From the NCBI GenBank assembly GCA_036023115.1, contig JAYKKT010000061.1, positions 13,109,501-13,173,500 of the forward strand: a stretch of 64,000 bases of DNA. The letters are read 5' to 3'. A program made the translations under genes and the position numbers. Below the pieces are notes generated by a model. The model did no database searches, was not told the DNA's origin, and was given only the letters and a program-made list of their open reading frames with translations. How positions within the stretch are numbered: position 1 is the first letter of the stretch; each line of letters begins with the position of its first letter. This stretch comes from Brasenia schreberi. Taxonomy: Eukaryota; Streptophyta; Magnoliopsida; Nymphaeales; Cabombaceae. Positions 35,211 to 49,300 of this stretch are shown one piece after another.

Positions 35211-35395
35211 CTGGTTACACAAAGAGATTACAAATTACTGAATGAGTTAAGACACATAAAAGATGGATGAAGCTACAGATTTGGCCCATTTAAGAAATCC
35301 TTATCCATGAAATTTCATAGTACAGGAAACAATGCAAAGGAGAAAGGGAAACTGATATAAACACGTTGCACAAACAATGTGCCATCACTTCCCTT

Positions 35396-36857
35396 TTAAA
35401 AGAATAAAGTTAAAGAGGTCCTTAAACTTATGAAAGTTGATAAGTATATAGGACCAAACAATATTCCTATAGAAGTATAGAAAATTCTAAGAGAGACTAG
35501 TATCACTTGGCTTATAAGATTATTTAATAAAATATGAAAAAACCAAAAGATACCTAAGAAACGGAGGAAGAGTACAATTATACTCATACGAAAATAAATA
35601 GACCTTTAGAATTGTATGAATTATCGAGGTATTAAGTTAATGAGTCATATTATAAAATTATAAGAAAGAATTATTAAACGTAGGTTGAGACAAATATTGA
35701 GTACAATAGAGAACCAATTTGAATTCATTCTAGGAAGATTTACTATGGAGTAAAACGAAGAGAGATCACAAGGTATTTATACAAACTAAGAACCTTCACA
35801 AGGTATTTATTGATTTAGAAAAAGCTCATGATAGGGTGAAGAGATATTTTTTGAAGAACCTTAAAAAAGAGAGGTATCAAATTGATATACATCAATCTTA
35901 TAGAAGACATATATAACGGTACACAAACATGTGTCAGGATTGAGGAAGGAATGATAGATTTGTTTGAGGTTAATATTAGATTACATCAAGGGTCAACTTT
36001 AAGTCTATATTTATTTTATTGGTCATTGATGAGTTAACAAAATATATTCAAGATGAAGTATTGATGACAATTAGTGGATGAATCTAAAGAGAAAACTAAT
36101 AAGAAATTAGAATTATGGAGCAAAACATTAGAAAGTAAATGCTTTTGACTTAATAAAATAAAGACAGAATATATAGAATACAAGCTTGATCATTTCATTA
36201 CTTTAAATGATAGAAATTAAGATTAACAAACATTGCAACTCTTGTAAGGAAATTTTTAAATACTTAGGGTGAGTTTTCCAGAGTGATGGAAAAATTTATG
36301 ATGTTACGTATATGATTAATGCAGTTTGGTTAAAATGGAGAGTTACATCAGGTATTTTATGTGACAAAAAGATATCATTAAAGTTGAAAGTTAAATATAT
36401 CATAAAGTTGCAATTAGACTCGCTATGCATTATGGTTATGAGTGTTGAGCAGTTAATTATCAATATGTACAAAAGATATCTATGGGAGAAATGAAGATGT
36501 TGAGATGGATGAGTGGACACATAAGAAAAGACTTTATGCATAATAAGCTTATTAGAAATAAATTAGGACCGGTACAAATAGATAACAAAATGAGAGGAAA
36601 TTGTTTAAGATGGTTTAGACACGTAGAAAGACAACCAAAAGAAGCTTTTGTAAAAAGTACGATAAACTAAATTGTAAAAATATTAAAAGAGGAAGAAAAT
36701 ACCACAAAAGTGTTGGAAAGAAACAATAAAGAATTATCTATAGCTGATATTGAGTTAACTGTTAGCATGATACAAGATCGAACTATGTGAAAACAAAGAA
36801 TCTATGGCGACCCCATCTAGTATGGGAAAAGGCTTAGTTATTGTTGTTGTTTATGTC
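35396..36857 (+). mobile_element. RTE-C: 5'-truncated, decayed RTE LINE
   Basis: Runs collinear with RTE-B from its connector/RT boundary (RTE-B about 27160) to the 3' tail. It retains recognisable pieces (YIGPNNIPIEV, LEKAHDRVK, MKMLRWMSGHIRKDF, CLRWFRHVERQPKE) and ends TATGGGAAAAGGCTTAGTTA plus TTG repeats at 36821-36853. Many stops and small indels make it the oldest-looking RTE copy here. No clear target-site duplication was found. Confidence 0.88.
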
Positions 36858-38101
36858 TTATCTAGTGTTAAATCATTCTCTAATCTGTATTTACAAATTT
36901 TAAAAGCTCGATTGAAAGCGTTGATTGGTGCACAAGATTTTAAATATACTAAAAGTATTCATTATGGTGAAATAACTCAACATGCAAGCTTATGTAGATT
37001 GAACTACACATGAACCAACGAGCTCATGATTAGCCGAACCATGAACAACTCAATTAATTTAACATGCCTATCATCAGGATTGATACACACACCTTTTTTA
37101 CTATCCACGCACCCCTACTTTTTATATATTTTACCAAAATACCCTTGATAAATTTTGGTAATTTTCAAGGTACCTTTTTTCATCTAAACACTCTTTCCTT
37201 CTATATGAACCATTGTTCGCCACCAAAATCATTCCCAATGGCCCTCCTTTAGCCACCTAGTGATCCATTGATTGATTTACATCAGTTTGTGGACAAGCAA
37301 CTCAATGAAATCAATTAGAAAGAAAGAAGAGAAAGAGGGGAAAAGGAGAAATAAGAAATAGGAGGTTAATTCAAAGAAAGATTCAATGATTTTTTGAGGT
37401 ATGTCATTGATTTTGTTTTGTTTTTGTTGTTTTTGTTATTTTGGTCAAAATCACAAACTCGTCAAGTTTTCTCCTCAAAATGTAGCACAATATAGGGGAG
37501 ATGTGCCTGGTGCGCATGTCTTTCTTGGTGGGAGATGCAACCCAATTGCTTGTCTCCGTTAGTATGAGGCACAACCCAACTGCACATCTCACTCGATAGG
37601 AGACGCGATTGGGTTGTTTCTTCTATTTTGGGTTATCTCATATTTGAGTAACTCATTTTTCTTTTTTGATATGTAGATATGGCTCATAGGGTATAAGTAG
37701 AAGAGAGTAATGTCACCGCTACATCTAAGAGATGTAACATAATATAATATGGAGGACGATCCTGTAAATAATAACAAAGAGAAGACCATGATATTTTGCT
37801 AGATACAAATATTGTTGAAGTCGTACCTTCACTTTATGAGGAGGACATAGATACTTGAGAGACTGAGATTGATATTGCAGAGAGTGATGATGAAGGCTTC
37901 CCTAATATGTAGGATTACTTCTTAACTTTAAAGGTCACATTTCTTATAAGATCTAGCACAAATAGGTAATTTTTTATTTTAGTGAAATTATATATTAAAT
38001 ATCATACTCACTATTCCAACTGATTATGTAAATATAAATATGCAAACAATACGAAAAGTAGTAATAATCATACAAGATATATTGTTAGCAAAGCATGGTT
38101 A
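36858..38101. other. AT-rich stretch, no gene recognised
   Basis: 37310-37450 resembles 15150-15260, and 37080-37140 resembles 43050-43110 (ACACACCTTTTTTACTATCC-like against ACACATCTTTTTTCCATGAT-like). Parts of a dispersed repeat are therefore present, but no coding sequence or ends could be defined. Confidence 0.4.
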
Positions 38102-38640
38102 GTGACGAGAACAAATATGAATCTAAATAATTGGGCTGATATTGTCGATAGGAGTGGGTTGATTGTACAAGAAAGTTTATCGTATGAAGTTATAGATCAT
38201 GTGTTATTGATTGTTTTTATTGAGCATTGGCAACTAGACACAAACAACTTTTACATGCCATGGGAAACTACGATAAGGCCAATAGATGAGAAATATTTGT
38301 TATAGGCAATCTCTTATCGATCGACTTACTAAGTATCATAAGCAATTAAGTTTGATTTTGATGAGGACATAGTAGGTAATCTATGAAACTATAACTATAT
38401 TCTTTATTTTACATTAAACACAACATGTGATGTTATACATTCTTATTTTTTATTTTATACAATACAGATTAGTTCTACAAAGTAGTTGGATTGTAATGCA
38501 TATAAGTTATCTAGATATCACAGATACATTCGGTATATAGATATTCTGGAACTGTATATGCTAGATTGTGTAATTCGACAATTCGGTTGTCATCAAGTCA
38601 TCCCAATTATGTTGATAAGGTCCTTCATTGCAAATAGACT
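38102..38640 (+). pseudogene. Plant-mobile-domain-like remnant
   Basis: The frame 38102-38305 includes LLIVFIEHWQLDTNNFYMPW followed by ETTIRPIDE. This has the spacing of the plant mobile domain (WRPETNTFHLPFGE-type motif) found in MAIN-like proteins and in many plant transposons. Further on (about 38565-38615) the broken frame CVIRQFGCHQVIPI resembles the RQFG block of the same domain. Stops and AT-rich decay make this weak. Whether it derives from a gene or a transposon cannot be told. Confidence 0.35.
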
Positions 38641-40879
38641 TTGAAAATCCAATGCATATAAGGTATTGTATGAGTCACGTGACACTACTTAGGAGGCACA
38701 ACACTTACATTGTTTTAAGCTTGAGCATTTTAGCGTCCTAATATCATATTCTCCAAATGTATCCATTTATTTTAAGAGATTCTATGAGTCAACTGCATTA
38801 GACTCATCTGACTCCATCTAAGCAAAATAATACATCATTCTTCATGTAGATAAATAAATAATTATCTATGTTAGTGTGGTCTTTAATTTTGTTTTGATTT
38901 GATTATAATACTAACTTTTTCATAATTACTTTCTTATACCAACATCTAATTGTAGTATGTAATATACTAGCATCATCTTTAATACATGCAAAGCGCGTAT
39001 CATGACCATTGTCATGTGAACCTACATTGCGATAGTTGTTAGAGACATACAAATAGTGCTACCAATGAGCATATTGATTGACTATATATGAGAATATATG
39101 AGCTCAATGTTGCATATGATCCATACATTCAAATAATGGGTTTACATCTTATATTTGGGATGTTCTTTTACTTTTGTAAGGAATGATATTTTGGTTTGTC
39201 AATCTTTACCCTTAATATACACAATCGTTATGAAATAATGCTTCTATTTCAATTAAAAAAATAATTATATTTATAAAATGCAAATGACATCTAATTATCA
39301 ACATTAATAAGTTTATGAAATAGTCGACTCTAATTATTGATGCTTTCATGTTTGTATCCTTATAAAGATAGAAAGATAGGAGCATCGAAGAGTCATTGGC
39401 TATATGTATTTGCATAAAAATAGGAGCACAAGAGAAAATTAATCATAAATTAGATAAATTAAATGCCTAAATAACATAATCATATTTAAAATATTATGAT
39501 TACTTTTAGAAAATATCATGCAATATGATGATGGCACATATACCATACATCACTCACAATTGGTTGATTACCATTTGACACTAGCAGTAGAAATGCCATG
39601 GACCCTTTTGTAGAGAGAAGTATTAATACTATGTTCTATTGAGTAATGATTACTGAACCCATGTCTAGCATAAACATCTAATAATGACTAGGATACGACT
39701 CATCCTTCATTTATGCAATACGACGAATGGCAACATTGACACCGTCATATTCCGTGCAAACTTATAAATATATGTTACTCCTACGTGCCACTTCCTTTAA
39801 CCAGTCTCTATAAGTTTCACGCTATAATTCCTCTCCTATCCAAAAGTGTGTCAATGACTCGATGCCTATAATTTTTATCTCCAATAACATTCACCCAAGC
39901 ATTTATAAATATGCTCATAAAGTATAGTATCGTTGTCTAATATGCCGGTGCAAAGTCTAGCCACCTCAAAATGTTATTTGAAAGGAAGATCAATATAAGA
40001 ACCAAGGAAATCGATATTTAAAAGAGGATCACAAGTCCCTTGCCTCACCTTAAAAAAATGCTTTATCTGATAATTCTTGCCTGTATGGTCACAAACTGAC
40101 AAATTCCTCTATGTAGATCTATTACATGGTCTCCCTTTAAGCCGGTGAATGCGTGACTCTTCTACGGTGATGCACTAAGAACTTAATTGTTCATCTAATA
40201 TCTCAACAAATGTCTTGATGTGGATGATGTTTTAGCTTCTTCAAACAGTCTCTATTATAAATGTTCCTACATCATGTCCTTTATGATCAATAATATATGA
40301 CATGTCCTTTATATCTAGCTTCTTTTAAAATAGATCAATTATTATCAATTATATCAATTCAACACATTTAAGGAGAAGGTTATTCTTTTAAGCACACGAT
40401 AACCTATGTGAATGTCGCAATATACAATGACATGTGGTTGGGTCTGAACCTACTATTTTCACACGATTGTATTTCCTTATAATTATGTCAAGAACATGTC
40501 ATGATACTTTTTTCTACAGGTGTGTACAATACATTCTATCATATTAATGTAATACCTGATGATGGTTTGCAATTCTTTAAATAATTTCTTCAATTCTATA
40601 ATCTACAACTCTATCAATGAATGTATTGTCTCAAAATTGTATTAAATCTCGAAGTTGAGATATCGAAAAACCCTTTCAACCTTTTGTGTACACTTTTCAC
40701 CATGACAACCATTAATAAACAATCATTATAAGTTTAAAAAATAATAGATAACATATATGCATTAACCATCAATTTCATTACCTCTGTTGCCTTCTCGTAG
40801 CTTGAGATTGTATGGGCCAAATGAATATTATGATCTAAATTCTTTTGAGACCACCGAGATCATACACCAAACAATGACC
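38641..40879. other. AT-rich stretch, no gene recognised
   Basis: Strongly AT-rich. Minus-strand fragments around 39800-40200 have a coding-like look (WVNVIGDKNYRHRVIDTLLD) but no family could be named. Probably decayed TE sequence. Confidence 0.4.
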
Positions 40880-42600
40880 ATTATTCACCACAACAAAATA
40901 GTGTGGTTGAAAAGGAAAATAGATTGTTATTAGAAATGATAAATACAATGTTATCTTATTTCATTCTTTTTAAATGCTATTAGGGTGAAACCATTCTTAC
41001 GGCATGTCATATTTTAAATAGAGTTCCTAATAAAAGGAACAAGATAACCTAGTGTCAACTCTAGAAGAAAACAAACCCAACCTAAACTATTTTAAAGTTT
41101 GGGGTTGCAAGCTATAGTAAAAGTTCCAAAATTGAAAATGAAGAAACTAGATGAAAGAGGAATTAAATGTATGTTTTTGTAATAATGCCCAAAATGGTAA
41201 CTAAATCAAGTGACTCATATCATGTAAATATAATAATTGAGTTTAAGTATGTTATTTTTCAAGATTACCTCAATTCAAAGACTCAAAGAACATGTTTATG
41301 AAAATTGACATGATCAAGAACTTTATGCAATTAATAATGATGTCCCAAAAGTTTAAGAGCCTAGAAGAAGTAAAAGATAAAGGAGAAAAAATTCTTACTT
41401 GAAGGGACTTATGACTATTACTAGTTCTATACCATTTTACTATAATGCCGAAAGTGATCCCAAGATGTATCAAGAGTCCATGAGGTCTTATGATGCGGCC
41501 TGAAAGTGATCTCGAGACGTATCAAGCGTCCATGAGGTCTTATGATGCGGCCTTTTGGAAAGAAACATTTAAGATGAGATGGATTGAATAATGACGAATA
41601 AAATTTAGAAATTAGTAGACCTCTCTTTTGTACTTTAGTTATAAATAGATTTACAAAAAATAAAAGTTGATAAAACTATTAGCAAATTTAAAGTAATATT
41701 AGTTGTTAGGAGCTTTACTAGAATACAAGTAATTGATTATTTTGATACATATGTACCAGTAGCAAGAATTTCTACAACTATAGTGTTATTAGCACATGCA
41801 TCTATTTATAAACTTGTTATTTACCAAATGTATATCAAAAAGGTATTTTAAATAGTGAATTAGATGAGGAGTTGTATTTAGAGCAACTCGAAGGATTTAT
41901 TGTACGCAAGTAAGAACATAAAGTTTACAAATTAGTCAAATCTTTGTATGGTTTAAAGCAAGCTCCTAAATAATAACATTGAAAGTTTGATAAATTAATT
42001 TTGTAAATGTTTCAAAATTAATGAATCGAATAAATATGCATATAATAACTTTAATGATAGAAAATATGTTAAAATACTTGAAGAGAACAACAAACTTTAG
42101 TTTAGTGTATAATGGAAGTCCTTTTGTCTTAAAAAATATTTAGATGATAGTTACGTAACTTATGTTAAAGACCATGCATCTACAAGTGGATGGCTCTTCA
42201 TGATTGGCAGGATTACAGTTTTTTGGACATCAAAGAAATAAACATGTATTGCCTGCTCCACTGTGGCTGTCAAATTTATTGTTTGAGTAATAGTGAAAAA
42301 AGAAGCAAAATAGCTTAGAAACATGTTTCATGAGATTTTGATATAGCCAAAGCCAATGACACCCGTACCGATGAATTTTAATAGTTAAAGTATGTTATCA
42401 AAGGCACACTACGAGATGTATAAGAGAAAATCTAGACATATTGGTATGAGACATAATTATGTAAGAAACTTGATTAAGAAGGACTAATTATCATTATCTA
42501 TATTAGATAAGTGTTATATCTTGTAGATCATTTAACAAAAGGTTCAACAAGGTATTTGATTAGAAAAAAGATGATCCCTTAAGAAATTCCAGTTTATTAA
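40880..42600 (+). mobile_element. Copia D: decayed copia pol fragment
   Basis: On the plus strand, broken frames follow copia order. Integrase end at about 40890-41270: NSVVEKENRLLLEMINTMLS, then TACHILNRVPNKRNK. RT at about 41660-42000: IDYFDTYVPVARIST, then LYGLKQAP in an interrupted form. RNase H at about 42160-42540: STSGWLFMIGRITVFW, then RHIGMRHNYVRNL and LADHLTKGS-like traces. No LTRs were found on either side. Every domain holds stops, so this is an old fragment. Confidence 0.8.
41450..41553 (+). repeat. 52-bp tandem duplication inside copia D
   Basis: Unit 1 is 41450-41501 and unit 2 is 41502-41553, both reading GAAAGTGATC and ending GATGCGGCCT, with a few differences. It falls in the linker coding SDPKMYQESMRSYDAA. 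52 is not a multiple of three, so the duplication also shifts the frame. Confidence 0.9.
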
Positions 42601-43929
42601 TTTCTTCCAACAAAAAGGTTGATTTACTATAGGTTTAAAATTTACTGACATTTACAAGAAGTTTTACCGATTTATCCCTAAAAAGTAGATCTTTCAAGAA
42701 AGAAGTCATGCATCAAAGCCCCCAAGCTCCAATAGAACATGATTCTTTCCAGTTTTTCACAAGTTCTAAATCTTGCCCCACAAAATGACCATAGTAGTGT
42801 TGATTATGTTCTTCAGGATTTGGTATGGTAAATCGACTATCCTGTTTGGCCACAATAACTTGTCCTCTGGCAAATGATGTGTTAGTGGCAGGGGCTACCT
42901 ACAAATAAGAAGGTGCGTGCAATGACTGAATTGACCAAAGATATGCCCAAATTTTTGTCGGGTTCTTGGACACCATGCTTGCTACCATAGCTACCCTATT
43001 AATGTTAGGGGCATCTTCAACACAATTAATTAGGAAGATTACTATTTGTACTCCCCAAATTACTATACACATCTTTTTTCCATGATTTTTAAAAATACCC
43101 CACTCATTTGAGAAAATGCATGTACTACCTCCGACCTCACCTAGAGCTTTTCCCTCCTTTACTAAGAACTCTATTCCTCTTTTGTCTCATTAATGTTGAT
43201 GCCTTGTTCTACATTTGGGCAACTTGTTCTACAGTTAGACAATACACTACTCAATCCAGTTGGAGCTCTATCACCTTCTCCTATAAAAAAAGGAAAAGGA
43301 GAGTAGTTATAGAAGAAGAGGTTTTCAATGCTTGATTCGTTTAGGTATGTTAGACGATTCAGCTATATTTTACTTTTTTTGTGTATTTGATGTCGTCGAT
43401 CCGGTGACCGTGAAGTCATTGTAAGTTGGGATGGAGATGAGGCTAAGCCGAGTCTTTATCTCAACTATGACTATCCAATAAAAAAGATGAGAAAGAATAA
43501 GTTTCAATGAAAAACTTTAATACTCATTTTCAATGGACTTATAATACCTTTGTGAAGGAGATGGACTTCTCTTTTAAACATTCATGGCATAGTTCCCATG
43601 TGGGTACGTCTGTCATGAGTCTCCCTCATATGAGAAACACGTGGCATGTGTCTCCCGCACAAGGGAGGTTTAAGCTGCTTACGTCTCTCCCGTTAGAGAG
43701 TTGCAGACCGCATGCATCTCTCCCACGGGAGAGATGTACGTCAGATGCTGATGAGAGAGAGGGAGGTGAGAAAGCGGGTGCGAAAACGATAAGGTGAGGG
43801 AGAGGAGAGAGAGACACATGAGAGGTGGAAAAGAAAATGGAGTGTGCGTTTAATAATGATGTTGTGTTAATTAGCTTGGCATCTTTCCTTATCCAGGTAT
43901 CAGACATCAGTTCAAAACCGGGCTCTATT
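42601..43929. other. Intergenic stretch, no gene recognised
   Basis: Contains an inverted-repeat-prone patch with CTCTCCC and GGGAGAG motifs at 43660-43735. The 96- and 104-codon frames over 43507-43940 lie on opposite strands of this low-complexity patch and are not credible genes. Confidence 0.45.
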
Positions 43930-45250
43930 ACCACTACCAACGTCCCTCATGCAAACATTTGCGAAGTGATGCCACACTTTCATTAGGTCCTTCCATATGA
44001 TTGATCATTTGACTTCGCCACAGGCCTCTCAATTGATCTCATCCCACGCCCATACTTGGCCTCAATGACTGCCAGCCATCAAGCTTGTGTGCTAATTTGA
44101 ATCTTCCAGACCATTTTTGAAAAACACGCTATGTCAAAGCAATGTAAAGGCCCCTATACCTCTCATATTGACCAAGCAATTTGATGCAGCTGACAAGTTC
44201 CCCTCCAAATAAAGCTTCGTGTTTAGTGCTCGATTTTCTTTATGGAGTTTTGGTCTAGGAGCGCTACTTGCGTCTAATGTTGGTATTGCTCCCACCACTG
44301 ATTGAGCTGGTACTATTCCACCATAGGCCCATAGACAAGCTTGCCATTTTTCAACGATAATGGAACACTGAAGACCATTATCTATTCTGTGAAATTGGGA
44401 AGATAAGTTCATAATGAAGGAACTTCATCTATTCCTGCTTGTTGAGCCAGTGCCCCACGTATGGTATACGGCAGGTTTCTCGAGAGAGTCCAGTTATGCC
44501 TCTGAAAGTGTGAAGTGTTCCCGTCACACACCTGCCTCCTCGAAGATACGGTCATCCGCAAACATCAAATGATGTGCCTTGCAAAATGTGAATAAGAGCC
44601 AAACTCCGCGGTGTCTGGGTTAGTTTCTCCATACATGAAACAAAGGGAAAGCAGGTCACCTTGAAGAAGGCCTCTCGACTAGTGAAACCCCTCCTTGGTT
44701 GTATGTCCATTCCACAGAATGGATGTCGAAAGTGACGTATAGTTCATTACAACTTCTCGTGGATGGTTATTGAGCCCAATCTCTGAGAGGATATTGCAAA
44801 TACATCCTCATTTGACCCTGTCATATGCTTTCTCCGAGATCATGCTTCATCATGAAATAGCCTTTCTTGCCCTTCATTTTATTCATGGTGTCAACAATCT
44901 CCCGTGCTAATATGATGTTATCATGTTAAGGTGAGACAAACCGAGGAAGCACTTTCTTGAACCGCTGCACTATCACCTTCCTAAGTAACTTGTAAATTAC
45001 ATTACAAATGGAGATAGATTGGAACTGGTTCAAAAACTGCGGCCTATCTATTGTGGGAATTAAGAATGTGGTTGTTTGGTTCACCTGGTGTACGTTATGT
45101 GCTTCCCTAACGAAGCCAAAGACCGATCGCTTGGCTTTTGCCTACGATTCCTGGAAAGAATGCTGCTGGGGACCCCTAGAGCTTTCGACGGTTGCATGCT
45201 GGACTTCTTGTGTTAAGATGGGTGCATCAAGCCGGCTCAACTCGGCAGTG
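43930..45250 (-). mobile_element. L1-type LINE fragment (reverse transcriptase)
   Basis: On the minus strand, read through several stops and shifts, the order is that of plant L1 ORF2: TTTFLIPTIDRPQFL (45075-45030), then ISICNVIYKLLRKVIVQRFK, then NIILAREIVDTMNKMKGKKG (about 44870-44930), then GLLQGDLLSLCF, then LMFADDRIFEEA (about 44530-44570), then WHHFANVCMRD near 43940-43970. No 5' end, endonuclease or poly-A tail could be defined. It belongs to a different clade from the RTE LINEs, as shown by the CNVIYK motif and the longer spacing. It lies between copia D and the 3' end of the PPX gene. Confidence 0.8.
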
Positions 45251-45396
45251 GCTAGCTGAGGGAACGACCGGGCCGTCCTCAAGCATTTGTCGCATTATCA
45301 AAAAGGAGTCCAAGTACGGATGAATTACTACTGAAAGGCGAAGATCCCCAACACTGTGTTGCTGGAAAGGTCGACCACTCACCTTATCTGTTGCGT

Positions 45397-45515
45397 CTTG
45401 CTTATTTTGTTTCACAAGTCTTTTCTAGTTGGGATCATTGGAAGTCTCATCTCTTGCTTATTTTGTTTCAATCGAGCAAGTCTTTTCTGGTTGGAATCAT
45501 TGGAAGTCTCATCTG
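45397..45515. repeat. Partial tandem duplication of about 56-63 bp
   Basis: Two units, 45397-45452 and 45453-45515, share CTTGCTTATTTTGTTTCA, then CAAGTCTTTTCT, then ATCATTGGAAGTCTCATCT. The second carries a short insertion. No function suggested. Confidence 0.85.
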
Positions 45516-46359
45516 TTACTTCCATTTAAGCATATACTAGGAAGTGGGTGCACGGCGAAATTTCCAACAGCTCGGACTCATGGTTGGGATCATTGGGATG
45601 CTTCTTATCAGCAATACTTGGCACGTCAATATCGATCAGATCTACTGTGGTCACTAAGTCGGCATCTTTCATACTACGTCTTGAAACACTCGGACCTCCA
45701 TGCTCTTTTAGCACAAACTTTTTGGTCTCATGCGACTACAGTTTCACCATTAAAGCAATATTGAGAGCCAGTCGTTTCCATGATTTTAAGTTCAGGTTCA
45801 GGTCGGCATAGCTCCAGGCGAACTTGAACGGCCCAAGTCCGTTTGTTGTTGGCTCTTGTTCAGTCTCACTAACCCTAGGCAGGGAGTTCCAGATTCTGAG
45901 ATTAGAACTAGAGAAACACGCTTTTTAACAGTTGATACCCGATGAGCATAACATGGCCAACCATACAAAGCACAAAAACTATTATAAACACCGATTAGCT
46001 AACTGATAATTAAAACTGATGACACAGGAAAAACAATAATACAGGGTCTGGTGACAGTCAAGTTGCACAAGGAAGATGAGGAAAAACCCAACCATTTCAA
46101 TAACATCGGCTTTTCTCCCGTGTAAAAATAAGAGATTCTTCCCAAATACACAGATTATCTTATGGTTTCCATTGTCACGAGAAAGCCCACCAATTCGAAT
46201 CGGTTCAACCATATGAATGTACTCTACTGTGCTTCAAGATCCCATCCCTTGAACCGAGCAATGATGAACATGATATTGGCGCAACTGGAATCTTAATCTT
46301 CAAAACCAACTTGGCTCCATTTGGTGAACTCACATTTTAAAAGGACAACCACTTAGCAA
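45516..46359. other. 3' flank of the PPX gene, no gene recognised
   Basis: The part next to 46360 should contain the PPX 3' UTR and polyadenylation region on the minus strand. The frames at 45526-45811 on both strands overlap each other and match nothing I know. Confidence 0.45.
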
Positions 46360-49300
46360 TCAAAGGAAGTATTCAGGTGCCGGTTTTCTGGAAGGAACCC
46401 CTCTTGATTCCTGCATATAACAGGTTGCAGATTCAAGACCTTGGAAAGAGACAAGGCAGAACAATGCTAGAAACAAATCTAATGTTGGGAACAAACTTGA
46501 GGGGCAGCATCAAAAACTCGAAACTGTTTGTTTAGATTCTCATCCAGCTCCAGAATCGCAGCCACATTTCCACATCTGAAAACAAAAAACCATGAACCAG
46601 AATATCATGATGCAGCAAGAAAGGCCAAGTAGCAAGGGCGGTAACACAGGGCCCAGGCAGAAAAATACCTGTAACAGTAGTTGGGAGCAGACCAGACGGT
46701 GACTATTTGGTTATTGAACATCCATTTGTATCCTTCCATGACCAATTGATGAGCACGACATATGTAGTCTATTTTGTTGGTGTAATTGAACACACTGACC
46801 ACGTTGCCACCAAACAAAAATCCAGCACCTCGAGGACTTAGGCCCCAGCCATCAACTATGTCCTCAGGATCAGACCATAGTAGGTCACACATGGCACCAT
46901 CATGAGGTACTTCCTGTTTTCGGTCAATCTTTCTGATCTGAATCAACAAAGAAACGTTTGGTTAACCAGCTAACAGAGTTTAGGCTGTTTCATCTTGTCT
47001 TATTAATTGTATGGGACAAGGGAAATGAGTGCAATGTCGAGCATGAGCATGCTTGTTAAACCTAAAACATACATGGTTCTCATACAATATTTCTGAAAAG
47101 ATCAGTGTCATGCTTGTTCAACTTCACGGTTAGTATTGGATACAATCTTTAGTATAAAAGTAAAATTCTTGACTCATTCAGGGAATGTGCGCCCGTCCAA
47201 CTAATTTTGACATAGATATGTAGATATCATATATAATTAACTACGTAAGCCTATGTGAGACAAACCAAGCTTGTCTGTGCTAGTCTTGCCAAACCATTTG
47301 AGGTAAGCCACAAACAAGCTTGATATGAGCCAAGATCAGCCAAAAGACGAGCATCCAATCTTGTTTTTCAGCACTAATTGCAATATTATCCTAATGAAAT
47401 AACAGGGACAGGAAAGAAAATAAACCTGATCTATTGTAGTAACAGATGGAGAAAGGCCACCGTGAACACTAAAGATACGATTCTCAATGAGTGCTGACAA
47501 ACTGCAAGGAATAACTAATGATTATCAATCAACACCTGAGGTGAAAAGCAATACTTGACCCAAGAGGTTGCACCATGTCCTCAAATAAAAGAAGCATTAC
47601 ATGAGTTATCCACTCGTCGGTGGCCATAATCATGCTAGGGTGGGAACCCAACCAAAATCAGTCGTTGACAAATATATTAAGGCAGGACATCTTGCCATAA
47701 TTAGGGCGCATCGAGAATATAAACTTCTAAACATTTGCAGCTTGTTTCTAAATGCATAAATGTTATTTCTAGGTGATCTTTTCCTTTCATTCTAAATTAC
47801 ACAGTAACTCGACAACCAGATGAAGTGAAGCAGATGAAAAGCAGCTATTCAACCAAATTGGATGATAATTACAGGACTAGGGAAAGCATGGCACAAGTTG
47901 CGTTAAGTCACTTTTGGATGAGCAGAATCTATTCGAAATGGTTACTATTGCTACTATATGGAACATGCATACCAAAATTAGATAAAATATTCCTTTGTAT
48001 TAGGCGAAAAGATTGATACTTTCATATAATCAAACTTTATTTTCTTTTATTATCTAGCAGCCACAAAGTTTGTTAGTGATTGCATTTTTGTTGGACCCAG
48101 GCTCTAGAACAGGAATGAAATGATAATAAAAACCAAGTAGATAAGTCAACTGACCACAACAGGTAGCATCTGTGTTGATACCAAGCTCTAAGAAAGGAAT
48201 GACTAAACTTAAGTCCAAGAATAATAAACTTGTTAGATTTTTGTACTAACTCAACTTCTTTAATATTTTCATTTTGGTATTACATGTAGCTTCTTCATAG
48301 CATCCATTCAAGGTGATTGTAATAGAATAGATGTCATGTAAGCCTTGCCAAGTGAGAGGACATCATTTATCAAGAAAAGCAACTACTCTAAAGTTTACGC
48401 TATTATTTCAAGAAATAGGCTGCCTTTTCTGCGGACTCTTATGTTATAAGATTGCTAACTTTTTGGGATGACAAGATCACGTTTGTAATATGCCCTCAGA
48501 CCTATCTAATGTCCCTATTTGCACCATGAAAAGGATGAAACAGACAGCATTGAAAAGATAAATGTTTGCAACATTAGCTAACCTTAAGTAATCAAATATG
48601 TCAGTGCAATATCTCCAGACGTTCACTGAACCATATTTCCGAAGACACTCATCGTAAAAACCATATACCTGACAGAGAAGCAGTTACAGATACCACATAG
48701 CAAGTTAGTTTTTCCCTTTTCCTTTCATTTGAGAAGATCATTCCAAATAAACCATTATAGGTGAACCTGAGTAATTTGCCGGCTCTCATGGTTTCCTCGT
48801 ATAAGGGTTATTCGATCTGGGTATCTCACCTGCATCAACTATATGTTAGTCCCTGGAACAACTAAACAGCGGAAGAAAACAAAAAGATAAAGTAAAGGAG
48901 TATGATAATTATAGCACACAAGATAATCGCAGTATGAAAACACAATCCTATAGATGTATATTCATTAAAGTAAATATGCTTACCAAAGAAAGAACGAAAA
49001 AGTAAAGTATAAAGAATTAACGCCTTCAAATAGAATCAGTTGTGGAACTTGATCCTAGAAATTGCCATGTCAAAAAGCAGATAGAAGCATGATGTGTCAC
49101 AATGATGATGCTCTAAAGAAAATATTCTTGAATAAAATCTCGGCACAGCCAAGGAAGTTCAGATTGAACCGCATAACTGTTATTTAATAAACACAAGATA
49201 GTACAATGCTTCAAAAAGCAATTTATAGATTGCAGAAACAATACCTTCTGAACATTTGCAGAATAAAAGCAATCAACCATCAGTTTGGTTTCGTTCAGCA

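Noticed and set aside
43507..43940. Opposed 96- and 104-codon frames
   Set aside because: They overlap on opposite strands in a CTCTCCC/GGGAGAG low-complexity patch with no family match.
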